From CAWJHE01 sp964614855 (GTDB lineage Bacteria; Chloroflexota; Anaerolineae; Anaerolineales; UBA4823), in NCBI GenBank assembly GCA_964614855.1, contig CAZTMX010000112.1:1-9137 (forward strand): DNA of 9,137 nucleotides, in the 5' to 3' direction. Each line of letters begins with the position of its first letter. Position 1 is the first letter of the stretch. A model generated the notes under the pieces. The model was not told where the DNA came from, did no database searches, and saw nothing but the letters and a program-made list of their open reading frames with translations. Of the stretch, positions 1 through 7,300 are shown in pieces. A program made the translations under genes and the position numbers.

Positions 1-213
1 ATCATCTACCCCCCAGTCTTTCAGGCAGAATGAAGAGGCCGGGGTGACTTTAACCAGGTCAAAGTCGAAATTTCCTTGGTAGTTCAGTGTGGCTTTTGCC
101 AGTCTGCGTGGGTCCTGGTCATCCACTGGAAAATGCCGCCACAGCGCAACCGGTGGGCGGTCATTTTCAACACCGGCGATACAATTTTCTATGCGTTCCT
201 TGTGCTTGAGCAT
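1..213 (-). CDS. Uroporphyrinogen decarboxylase (URO-D) family protein, N-terminal part only
   Basis: An open frame of 71 codons runs from an ATG at 213-211 to the left edge without a stop, so only the N terminus is present. It begins MLKHKERIENCIAG and continues with DRPPVALWRHFPVDD and later FDFDLVKVTPASSFC. The pattern ERI-x-x-(C/A)-(I/L)-x-G-x-x-x-DRPPVALW is the typical opening of HemE and its relatives. Such proteins decarboxylate uroporphyrinogen III, or, in the MtaA/CmuA branch, move methyl groups to or from corrinoid proteins. The Phe-Pro-Val-Asp-Asp opening and lack of other haem genes nearby make a URO-D-like protein of unassigned substrate more likely than true HemE (inference). 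A good ribosome site, AAGGAG at 227-222, sits 8 bases before the ATG, which fixes the start. It is the last visible gene of the minus-strand run and follows the thioesterase after 54 bases. Confidence 0.8.
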   Translation of the reverse strand, partial: MLKHKERIENCIAGVENDRPPVALWRHFPVDDQDPRRLAKATLNYQGNFDFDLVKVTPASSFCLKDWGVDD

Positions 214-221
214 CACCTTCA

Positions 222-227
222 CTCCTT
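222..227 (-). promoter_or_regulatory. Ribosome binding site of the URO-D family gene
   Basis: The minus strand reads AAGGAG, followed by eight bases and then the ATG at 213. This is a near-ideal Shine-Dalgarno site. It supports a start at this ATG although the frame is cut off by the window edge. Confidence 0.7.
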
Positions 228-228
228 C

Positions 229-248
229 ACAGGGAGGATCGTCCCTGT
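229..248. repeat. Inverted repeat between the thioesterase and URO-D genes
   Basis: The plus strand has ACAGGGA, a six-base spacer GGATCG, then TCCCTGT: a perfect 7-base inverted repeat. It lies directly upstream of the ribosome site of the URO-D family gene and downstream of the thioesterase stop. On the minus strand it is not followed by a run of T, so it is not a standard terminator. It could be an operator, an mRNA hairpin that tunes translation, or a processing site (inference). Confidence 0.4.
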
Positions 249-267
249 TTGTATTTAACTGGATATG

Positions 268-759
268 TCATTTGCCACGGCTTTGCGCCAGCCGGTAAGC
301 CTGTCTCAAGCGGCCTTCTTCCATACGCCGCATTTGCTCATCAGTTTCCGCCAGCAGTGGCGGTACCTGGGCAGGTTTGCCGTTTTCATCCAGTGCCACA
401 AATACCAGGTAGGCGGTGTTTGTATGGCTCTGCTCACCGCTAATGGGGTTTTCAGCGGTCACCTTGACCTCGACCTCCATTGATGTCTTACCCACGTAGG
501 AGACCTCGGCAGTTAAAATTACAAGCTCAGTGGTCAGGATGGGTTTGAGAAACACCATCTGATCCACAGCGACAGTGACCACGCGGTGTTGTGCATGCCG
601 CATGCATGCCAGGGCGCCGGCTTCATCGACCAGCTTCATGATCCATCCACCGTGTACGTTGCCGTGATTGTTGGCATGTTCCGGGTGCATCATCTGCGAC
701 AGAATGACACGGGATGCACTCACCGGTTTAGGTGTAAGGGGTTGGTGTTTATTTGACAT
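268..759 (-). CDS. Acyl-CoA thioesterase, single hotdog domain (YciA/ACOT type)
   Basis: This 163-residue protein should hydrolyse acyl-CoA thioesters to free fatty acid and CoA in the cytoplasm. The hotdog domain spans roughly residues 16-130. The hallmark lies at residues 30-52: NNHGNVHGG (30-38), then MKLVDEAGALAC (41-52), where the Asp at 45 is the expected catalytic acid. Later family landmarks are VDQMVFLKPI and the beta-strand stretch VSYVGKTSMEVEVKV. Length and the charged C-terminal tail fit the short bacterial ACOT family, which works as oligomers. The start ATG at 759 lies inside the end of the gtrA gene (11-base overlap) with only a weak ribosome site, so translation is probably coupled to gtrA. 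Why a thioesterase travels with sugar genes is not shown by the sequence; it may be a simple operon passenger. Chain-length preference cannot be read from the sequence. Confidence 0.9.
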   Translation of the reverse strand: MSNKHQPLTPKPVSASRVILSQMMHPEHANNHGNVHGGWIMKLVDEAGALACMRHAQHRVVTVAVDQMVFLKPILTTELVILTAEVSYVGKTSMEVEVKVTAENPISGEQSHTNTAYLVFVALDENGKPAQVPPLLAETDEQMRRMEEGRLRQAYRLAQSRGK

Positions 760-1210
760 CGCTGTATGTCCAGTACCGGTTTACAAAGAAATTCCAGAAC
801 ATCACAATAATCACCGCAATCGCCAACGTAATATTATCCGCCAGGAAATTGGGTGAAAGATATGGGATTTTTACAGGTAGGGATTGAAAAAGTTTGAGCA
901 ATTGAGGTTCAACCAGCGCCAGGATCGGGATGCGGATAGCCAGACCCAGCACGTTGACAATGGAGAACTCAGCAAGCTGTCTATATACCGGCTTTGAGCG
1001 CGAATCGGGGTAAGTCCAGTAGCGGTTCCACAGGAAGTTGCTCAGAATAGCGCAAATGAATGAAATTGTTCCTGCTGCAACCAACGAGAAGTGTGCAAAG
1101 TTTACCAGCAGGTTCATCGTGCCGAAATCGATCACGGCGCCGATGGCGCCCACCACGGCGAAACGCAAAAAGCGCGTCCGTTCGCGTGGGTTGTTGAGCA
1201 AGACGGTCAT
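749..1210 (-). CDS. GtrA-like membrane protein (lipid-linked sugar translocation family)
   Basis: This 153-residue protein has four hydrophobic segments, at about residues 16-37, 43-61, 83-102 and 124-145, as in the GtrA family (PF04138, usually 120-150 residues). The N-terminal signature FLRFAVVGAIGAVIDFG (14-30) is present. The twin motif N-F-x-x-N-R-Y-W-T-Y follows helix 2 (58-67: NFLWNRYWTY) and helix 4 (140-149: NFFVNRYWTY), revealing the internal duplication of the family. Members are associated with flipping polyprenyl-linked sugars or with envelope polysaccharide synthesis, though direct transport data exist for few. The start ATG overlaps the stop of the upstream UXS gene as ATGA (1210-1207), and the end overlaps the thioesterase. 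Next to a nucleotide-sugar enzyme, a role in exporting a lipid-linked sugar is reasonable (inference). Confidence 0.9.
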   Translation of the reverse strand: MTVLLNNPRERTRFLRFAVVGAIGAVIDFGTMNLLVNFAHFSLVAAGTISFICAILSNFLWNRYWTYPDSRSKPVYRQLAEFSIVNVLGLAIRIPILALVEPQLLKLFQSLPVKIPYLSPNFLADNITLAIAVIIVMFWNFFVNRYWTYSDVK

Positions 1211-2166
1211 TGCATGCCCAGCTTTTCTTTGAAAAATGGGATGGTGCGCTGGATGCCTTCAGCCAGTTGAACCTGCGGCTCCCAACCCAGCAGGGTGCGT
1301 GCCCGGGTGATATCCGGCCGGCGGCGCTGCGGGTCGCTTTCGCCGCGCTCGCCAGGGATCATCACAATCCCGCCAGGATTGCCGGTGATCTGGTTGATCA
1401 ATTGCGCCATCTCCAGGATGGATACTTCTACCGGGTTGCCGATATTGACCGGATCGTGCTCATCGGAGAGCAGCAAGCGGTAGATGCCTTCTACCAGGTC
1501 GTCCACAAAGCAGAAACTGCGTGTCTGGGCGCCGTCCCCGTAGATGGTAAGCGGTTCCTTACGCAAGGCTTGCTGCAGGAAATTGGGCACCACACGCCCG
1601 TCATCCAGCCGCATGCGCGGCCCATAGGTATTGAAGATGCGCACAATGCGCGTATCGATATCGTGAAAGCGGTGGTAAGCCATCGTCAGCGCTTCGGCGA
1701 AACGCTTGGCTTCATCGTAAACAGAACGCAAACCTATGGGGTCGACATGCCCCCAGTAAGTTTCGCGCTGCGGGTGCTCCAGCGGGTCACCGTAAATCTC
1801 GCTGGTGGAAGCCAGCAAGAAGCGAGCCTGGTTCACGCGAGCTACTCCAAGGGAGTTGTGCGTGCCTAAGGCACCAGCCTTCATGGTCTGGATGGGTAAA
1901 TTGACATAGCCAAATGGGCTCTTAGCGTTGGGGCTGGCGGGGGAGGCGAAATGCATCACTGCATCCAATTTGCCGGGTGCGAAGATGAAGTTCGAGACAT
2001 CGTGACGGATAAAAGAGAAGCCTGGTTGGCCTGCCAGGTGCGCCAGGTTATCCGGGCTGCCGGTGATGAAATTATCCATGCCGACGACGGCATGACCTTC
2101 TTTGAGCAGGCGCTCGCATAGGTGTGACCCCAGGAAACCGGCAGCTCCGGTGATTAATATGCGCAT
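1207..2166 (-). CDS. uxs: UDP-glucuronate decarboxylase (UDP-xylose synthase), SDR family
   Basis: This 319-residue protein is an NAD-dependent extended SDR that should convert UDP-glucuronate to UDP-xylose through a 4-keto intermediate. It carries the NAD motif GAAGFLG at residues 7-13, followed by the acidic DNF at 31-33 that holds the NAD ribose. HFASPASP is at 72-79, LASTSEIYGD (active Ser/Glu) at 118-127, and the catalytic pair Y150 and K154 lies in SVYDEAKR. FNTYGPRM, the TRSFCFVDDLV stretch and the C-terminal DPQRRRPDI plus LGWEP blocks are typical of UXS rather than of dTDP-glucose dehydratases or GalE. Full length fits soluble bacterial UXS. The start ATG has only a weak upstream GGAT. 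It lies 65 bases after the lipoprotein gene and overlaps gtrA by four bases. UDP-xylose would feed envelope glycans. The exact product is inferred from motifs, and a related decarboxylase or epimerase remains possible. Confidence 0.88.
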   Translation of the reverse strand: MRILITGAAGFLGSHLCERLLKEGHAVVGMDNFITGSPDNLAHLAGQPGFSFIRHDVSNFIFAPGKLDAVMHFASPASPNAKSPFGYVNLPIQTMKAGALGTHNSLGVARVNQARFLLASTSEIYGDPLEHPQRETYWGHVDPIGLRSVYDEAKRFAEALTMAYHRFHDIDTRIVRIFNTYGPRMRLDDGRVVPNFLQQALRKEPLTIYGDGAQTRSFCFVDDLVEGIYRLLLSDEHDPVNIGNPVEVSILEMAQLINQITGNPGGIVMIPGERGESDPQRRRPDITRARTLLGWEPQVQLAEGIQRTIPFFKEKLGMQ

Positions 2167-2200
2167 AGGTTTTTATCCGATCTAAAGTTCGTAATGGTAG

Positions 2201-2209
2201 TGGTATAAT
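2201..2209 (+). promoter_or_regulatory. Extended -10-like element facing into the lipoprotein gene
   Basis: The plus strand reads TGGTATAAT, a perfect extended -10 (TGnTATAAT). It lies in the 65-base gap between UXS and the lipoprotein gene. I see no good -35 at 17 or 18 bases and no plus-strand gene downstream. If used, it would make an RNA antisense to the lipoprotein gene. It may equally be chance. Confidence 0.2.
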
Positions 2210-2231
2210 CGCAAGTCGAATCAAGTGAGGC

Positions 2232-2804
2232 TTACTTCAGGATGCCTGTAACTGCCATCACGCCGTCATTGATGGTGATACTCTGGACGATTACAGCCTG
2301 GCCGTTCTGGCGTAATTGAGCGGCTAAGATGCGGTCAATTTCATCGGTCAGCTGGGTAAGCAGGCTTTCCGGTACGGGAATAGGGCCGAGGCTGGCGGAA
2401 ACAGCATGCGTCTTTGGCAAACCGTCAGCGCCGATGCTGACCGTGAGCGCTAATTTTAGCCTGGCGGAAATCCCGCTCTGGGTGATCTTGGCGGAAACCT
2501 GGATTTGCTCGTCGCGCAGCAGGATCTGGATCTCTTCAATAAGAGGCTCCTTTATTTCTTGAAGCTCCAGTGCTGCCAGAGAGGTGAGCTGTCCTTCGGT
2601 AATGACCAGCGAGATTGGACCGCCGCTGGCTGCGGTGGCTTCAGCCGCCTGCAGGTTCTGCTCCAAATTGGCAACTTCCTGCGAGGAGATGACCACCGGT
2701 TCAGGGGTTGTGGAAGCTCCGGAACCAGGATAGTTACAAGCTAAACTGGCAGCCACCAGGGCTGTCAGCAAAATCAACAAACGGATGGGTAAGCGGTTAA
2801 ACAT
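2232..2804 (-). CDS. Putative lipoprotein of unknown function
   Basis: I do not recognise a named family for this 190-residue protein. Residues 1-22 form a signal peptide: Arg at 4 and 8, a hydrophobic core LLILLTALVAAS, then SLAC with the candidate lipid-bearing Cys at 23. The -3 residue is Ser instead of the usual Leu, so the lipobox is imperfect. A Ser/Thr/Pro linker (about 24-40) leads to a short helical stretch (41-60). The soluble domain from about 64 alternates strands: SLVITEGQLTSL, IQVSAKI, LKLALTVSIGADG, VSASLGPIPVPESLL and SITINDGVMAVTG. This layout resembles lipid-binding beta-rich envelope proteins of the DUF2993/YpmS kind (weak inference). A strong ribosome site, AGGAG, lies 8 bases before the ATG at 2804. 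The gene is divergent from scpB and heads the minus-strand run. Confidence 0.75.
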   Translation of the reverse strand: MFNRLPIRLLILLTALVAASLACNYPGSGASTTPEPVVISSQEVANLEQNLQAAEATAASGGPISLVITEGQLTSLAALELQEIKEPLIEEIQILLRDEQIQVSAKITQSGISARLKLALTVSIGADGLPKTHAVSASLGPIPVPESLLTQLTDEIDRILAAQLRQNGQAVIVQSITINDGVMAVTGILK

Positions 2805-2847
2805 GGTTTACACTCCTATCATTAAAACCTTTTGTAGGATGAATTTT

Positions 2848-2876
2848 ATCATAGCATGAACGATGCAAATTTTCAC
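2848..2876 (-). promoter_or_regulatory. Candidate promoter for the lipoprotein gene and minus-strand run
   Basis: On the minus strand, GTGAAA (2876-2871, four of six to TTGACA) and TATGAT (2853-2848, five of six to TATAAT) are separated by exactly 17 bases. The start point would fall near 2840, giving a leader of about 35 bases with the AGGAG ribosome site. The -35 lies inside the first codons of the divergent scpB gene. Confidence 0.4.
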
Positions 2877-3443
2877 GATCAGTCTCTCAGCCTGAGAGCT
2901 TTATTAGAAGCGCTTTTATTTTCTGCACCTGCAGCGGTAACTCCAGCACAGCTTTCTGCAGCCCTGGAACTCCCTCTTGAAGAAATCGAGCGCGAATTAG
3001 TGGAATTAGAACGAGACTATAACTCCCCGCAGCAGGGGCGGGGGATCAGGTTGCAAAAAAACCGCGGGCGTTTCCAGTTCACCAGTGCGCCAGAGGCTGC
3101 GCTGCCAGTTGAGCGCCTCCTGGGGCTGGATATCAGCTCGCGCTTGAGCCGTGCGGCCCTGGAAAGCCTGGCGATCATCATGTACCAGCAGCCCTGCACA
3201 CGCCCGCAAATCGATGCCATTCGCGGTGTCAATTCGGATGGCGTGCTAAAAAGCCTGCTGATCAAAGGTTTGATCCAGGAGATCGGGCGCGCAGAAGCGC
3301 CAGGCAGGCCGATTTTGTACAGTGTCAGCACAGATTTCTTGCAGTATTTTGGTTTAAATTCATTGGCAGAATTACCGCCATTAAACCTGGCAGATGTGCC
3401 CGTTGCGAACCATCCTGCAAACGGTGATATTCTAAAGGGATAA
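2856..3443 (+). CDS. scpB: Segregation and condensation protein B (ScpB)
   Basis: This 195-residue protein is the kleisin-binding winged-helix partner in the bacterial condensin Smc-ScpAB, which acts on the nucleoid to separate sister chromosomes. The first winged helix spans about 11-80 (LRALLEALLFSAPAAVTPAQL, then EIERELVELERDY and the RGIRLQ wing). The second, most conserved one spans about 97-167: LSRAALESLAIIMYQQP, then RPQIDAIRGVNSDGVLKSL, then GRAEAPGRPILY and TDFLQYFGL. Length is normal for the family. scpA, often the neighbour, is not in this window. The ATG at 2856 lies just 51 bases from the divergent lipoprotein start. It has no good ribosome site (only AGGAT about 15 bases away), so a leaderless or weakly initiated transcript is possible. 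The rluB-like gene follows after 30 bases. Confidence 0.95.
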   Translation: MNDANFHDQSLSLRALLEALLFSAPAAVTPAQLSAALELPLEEIERELVELERDYNSPQQGRGIRLQKNRGRFQFTSAPEAALPVERLLGLDISSRLSRAALESLAIIMYQQPCTRPQIDAIRGVNSDGVLKSLLIKGLIQEIGRAEAPGRPILYSVSTDFLQYFGLNSLAELPPLNLADVPVANHPANGDILKG

Positions 3444-3460
3444 TCTCTGGGAGCCTGGGT

Positions 3461-3466
3461 TATAAT
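3461..3466 (+). promoter_or_regulatory. Perfect -10 box 7 bases before the pseudouridine synthase start
   Basis: TATAAT at 3461-3466 is followed by seven bases and then the ATG at 3474. A start point at the usual distance from a -10 would fall on or next to the A of the ATG, giving a leaderless mRNA. No ribosome site is found at a normal distance from this ATG; the nearest GGGAG is about 20 bases upstream. No clear -35 is visible. Confidence 0.45.
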
Positions 3467-3473
3467 TAATATT

Positions 3474-4298
3474 ATGGAAGAAAGAATACAGAAAATTTTG
3501 GCTCGTGCAGGCTACGGCTCGCGGCGTTCTTGCGAGGAAATCATCCTCGCCGGACGTGTTCGCGTCAACGGTCAAACGGTGCAAATCGGCGCCAAGGCGG
3601 ATCTCGAAAAGGACCATATTTCCGTTGACGGCAAGGCGATTTCTGCACCGGAAGAAATGGTGTACATCGCGCTCAACAAACCGCGCTTTGTGCTTTCCAC
3701 CGTTTCAAGTCCAGACACGCGACAGACCGTGTTGGATCTGGTGCAGACCTCCAGTTCGGTTTACCCTGTGGGTAGGCTGGATTTTGAAAGTGAGGGTTTG
3801 ATCCTGCTCACCAACGATGGGGACCTGGCTAACCGCCTGTCCCACCCGCGTTACGGTCATCAGAAAGAGTACCGGGTTTTGGTTGCCCGCCAGCCCGATG
3901 CTGAACAACTTGAAGCCTTCCGGCATGGGGTAGTACTGGAGGATGGTTACCGCACTGCGCCGGCTGAGGTGCGAGTGGAAGCTGCGTTTGGTAAAGGCGC
4001 CTGGTTGAATATTATCCTGCGTGAAGGCCGTAAGCGGCAAATTCGCGAAACCTGTGCCCAAATTGGTTTGCCCGTTGTACGCATCCTGCGTGTGCGCATC
4101 GGCAGCCTGACCCTGGGGAATCTAAAAACGCGCGAATGGCGCTATCTGACGGTAGAAGAAGTAAAGGCCTTGAAATCTCCGGCCTCCGCAAAAATTAGCC
4201 CGGCAAAAAGGGATTGGATCAAAAAGCCTTCTTTTCCAAAGAATTATAAGGAGAGGAAATCCGGGCCGCCAAAGAGAGACCAGGGCAAACGATCCTGA
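3474..4298 (+). CDS. rluB: rRNA pseudouridine synthase, RluB/RsuA family
   Basis: This 274-residue protein should isomerise a uridine in ribosomal RNA to pseudouridine (in RluB the target is position 2605 of 23S rRNA, E. coli numbering). An S4 RNA-binding domain occupies residues 1-48: ERIQKILARAGYGSRRSCEE, then GRVRVNG. The catalytic domain follows from about 62, with NKP at 68-70 and the active-site motif GRLDFESEGLILLT at 100-113, where Asp103 is the catalytic base. The EGRKRQIR block (184-191) is diagnostic of the RsuA/RluB/RluE/RluF branch. The tail from about 235 is Lys/Arg/Pro-rich and disordered, common in RluB. I choose RluB over RsuA because of the tail and overall length, but the exact target base is not proven. 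The gene sits between scpB and the large GT-C gene, 28 bases before the latter. Pairing with scpB is common in bacteria. Confidence 0.9.
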   Translation: MEERIQKILARAGYGSRRSCEEIILAGRVRVNGQTVQIGAKADLEKDHISVDGKAISAPEEMVYIALNKPRFVLSTVSSPDTRQTVLDLVQTSSSVYPVGRLDFESEGLILLTNDGDLANRLSHPRYGHQKEYRVLVARQPDAEQLEAFRHGVVLEDGYRTAPAEVRVEAAFGKGAWLNIILREGRKRQIRETCAQIGLPVVRILRVRIGSLTLGNLKTREWRYLTVEEVKALKSPASAKISPAKRDWIKKPSFPKNYKERKSGPPKRDQGKRS

Positions 4299-4321
4299 TT
4301 GGTAAAAAATAAACGAATCAC

Positions 4322-4327
4322 AGAGGA
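4322..4327 (+). promoter_or_regulatory. Ribosome binding site deciding the start of the large GT-C gene
   Basis: AGAGGA at 4322-4327 runs into the first in-frame ATG (4327), leaving no room for initiation there. It sits 5 bases before the second in-frame ATG at 4333. The second ATG is therefore the more likely start. Confidence 0.5.
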
Positions 4328-4332
4328 TGTCA

Positions 4333-7300
4333 ATGGAAGTGACCGAAGGTAAACGTGTATCTTGGTTAGACCGGCCGCTGCTGTCGAAATTTGTGCTCAA
4401 CGCCGAGACGCTTTTATTTATTCTGATCGTGTTGGTCGCTGTGGTTTCTCGTTTTTACCTGTTGGAACCGCGCGTGATGAGCCACGACGAAAATACGCAT
4501 GTGTATTACTCCTGGCGCTTTGCCAAGGGAAACGGGCTGGCACATGATCCCTTGATGCACGGCCCATTCCAATTTCACCTGATTGCCCTGTCGTATTTTA
4601 TGTTTGGCGACAACGACTTCACCGCTCGCATCCCATCTGTGTTGTTTAGCATCGCCACAGTCGCATTTGTCTGGTTCTACCGGCGCTACCTGGGCAAAGC
4701 CGGCGCCTTGATTGCAGGAGTTCTATTCACCATTTCACCCTATATGCTCTTTTATGGGCGTTACGTGCGCAACGAAGCTTTCGCCGCCTTTTTTGGCTTG
4801 GTCATGTTGTGGGCGATTTTGCGTTACCTGGAAACGGGCAAGGCCACCTACACCTATATCTTGACTGCGGTCACCGTTTTGCATTTTACCGCCAAGGAAA
4901 CGGCATTTATTTACCAGGCGCAAGCGCTGCTTTTCCTGGCTTTCTTGTTTTTCCAACGCATTTATAAGGCATCCTGGCGAGAACCCGCTCTAAGCAAATC
5001 GTTTTGGATGGCCTTGCTGGCTGCTTTTATTTTGTTGGCGGGTTTTGGCGCTACATACCTGCTTCAAGGCGAACAATTGACGCCGAACCCCGATGCCACC
5101 TTGGCGCCATCAGTGCCAGGTGAGGCGGTCGGCGCGGTCACCAGCGCTGTTCCAACAGGGTTGCAGTTGGGGTTGGCAGCCGTCAGCTTGCTGGCTTTTG
5201 CGGTGGCTGGGTTTTTCCTGGTACGCGGCATGACCTGGAAAGTGATTCGCCGCGAGCGCTCCTTTTCTTTGCTGATCTTGCTAGGCACTTTTGTCCTGCC
5301 CATGCTGGCACCCTTCCCGGTGCGCTTTGTGGGTTGGCTGGTGCCGGTGAATGCCACCCAGGTGATGAATTTGTCCACCACCGATATCTGGCATATCGCG
5401 GTTTTCTTAGTCCCGCTCTTCTTGCTTTCGGTCGTGATCGGTATCATTTGGAATGCGCGCGAATGGTGGATCAATGCGGCGATCTTTTATGGTCTATTTA
5501 CCATCTTTTATACTTCGCTATTTACCCATGGGGCAGGCTTTTTCACTGGTTTGGTGGGCTCGCTCGGCTACTGGCTGGAGCAGCAAGGGGTGAACCGCGG
5601 CAGCCAGCCGGGCTATTATTACTGGCTGATCCAGGTGCCTGTGTATGAATACCTGCCGGCACTGGGGACCATCCTGGCGGGTTTTGTGGTGCTGCTGCGC
5701 AGTCTTGGCGGGGTAATGAAGCGCAATATTAGAGGATCAGTTGGTGAACCAGCGTCTGAAATTCAGGTTAGCGAAAACCAGGTTGGTGAGGCCTCTGTCG
5801 TCGAACCGCTGGTATTGGAAAACCGGGTAGATGAGATGTTACCCGTAGAACAGCTCGCCGTTGAAAGCCAGGAGGATGAAGCATCTCCCGCTAAACTATT
5901 GGCTTATGAAAGCCAGGACTACCTGGAAGAAGCAGGTTTTGAAACGCCTGAACCTGCGATCTGGGAAGCCGATGCAGAGCAGCAGCAAGACGCTCCTGCG
6001 ATAGCCCTTTTCCTCTTCTGGGCAGTCACAAGTATCATAGCTTACTCCGTTGCTGGTGAGAAGATGCCCTGGCTTACCGTCCACATCGCACTACCGCTGA
6101 TCCTATGCGCCAGTTGGTTCTTTGGACGGCTTGTCGATGGCATGGATTGGGCGGATTTCAAACATGCGCGCGGCTGGCTGGCAGCAGGCTTGCTGCCGGT
6201 GTTTGTGCTCAGCCTGACCGGGCTGGCTGGCGCGCTGCTGGGTGCACAGCCGCCTTTCCAAGGACAGACACTCGACCAACTGCAGGCGACCAGTACCTTT
6301 ATCACCAGCCTGCTGGCGATGATCGCCTCCGCAGCAGGGCTTTTCTACTTGCTGAAGAATTGGCAACCTGGACAGATGTGGCGCTTTTTTGCCCTGGGCT
6401 TTTTCAGCTTGCTGGCATTTCTCACCGCGCGCACCGCTTTCACCGCAAGCTATATCAATTACGACAACGCCAATGAGCTTCTGGTGTATGCGCACTCTGC
6501 GCCCGGCGTCAAAACCGCCATGGATCAAATTGAAGAGCTCTCCATCCGTACCACCGATGGCTTGAACATCGTGGTGGCGTACGATAACGATACATCCTAC
6601 CCTTACTGGTGGTATCTGCGTAATTATCCCAACCAGCGTTTTTACGGCGGTGACCCAACCAAGAGCTTGCGGGATGCCCCTGTGATCCTGGTGGGCAACA
6701 ACAACATCGGCAAGATTGAGCCGGTGGTGGCAAACCTGTATCATAAGTTTGACTATATCCGCCTCTGGTGGCCCAACCAGGACTATTTTGGCCTGACCTG
6801 GGAGCGTGTGTGGAACGCGCTGCGTGATGCAAAGATGCGCGCCGCCCTGTACGAAATCTGGCTCAACCGCGATTACACCCTGTATGGACTGGTAACCGGT
6901 AAAGACATGAGCTTGAAGAACTGGTCACCGGCTGACACCATGCGGCTGTACATCCGCAAGGATGTGATTGAGCAATTGTGGAATTACGGTGTCAGCCCAT
7001 CTGTCGAAGCCTTGCAGCCGGATCCTTTTGAAGGCAAGCACAAGCAATTGCTGGCTGAAGCGGTCATCGGCAGCACGGGGAGTGAGCTGGGTCAGTTCCA
7101 GCACCCGCGCGACCTGGAGATGGCAGCCGACGGCACCTTGTACGTGGCCGATTCGGACAACCACCGCATCCAGCATCTCACCACCAACGGTGAAGTGCTC
7201 CACACATGGGGGGGCTTTGGCGACGCCAATGCGGGCGGGACCGAGGGCGGTTTGTTCAACCAACCCTGGGGTTTGGGCTTGGGTCCAGATGGCGCCGTGT

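Noticed and set aside
1210..1869. Plus-strand frame of 219 codons opposite the UXS gene
   Set aside because: It lies wholly inside a gene with strong family motifs on the other strand, shows no recognisable domain, and is best explained as a shadow of the UXS codon pattern.
6103..6744. Minus-strand frame of 213 codons opposite the GT-C gene
   Set aside because: It is antisense to a well-supported reading frame, has low-complexity Gln/Gly/His-rich content and no motif. I take it as a shadow.
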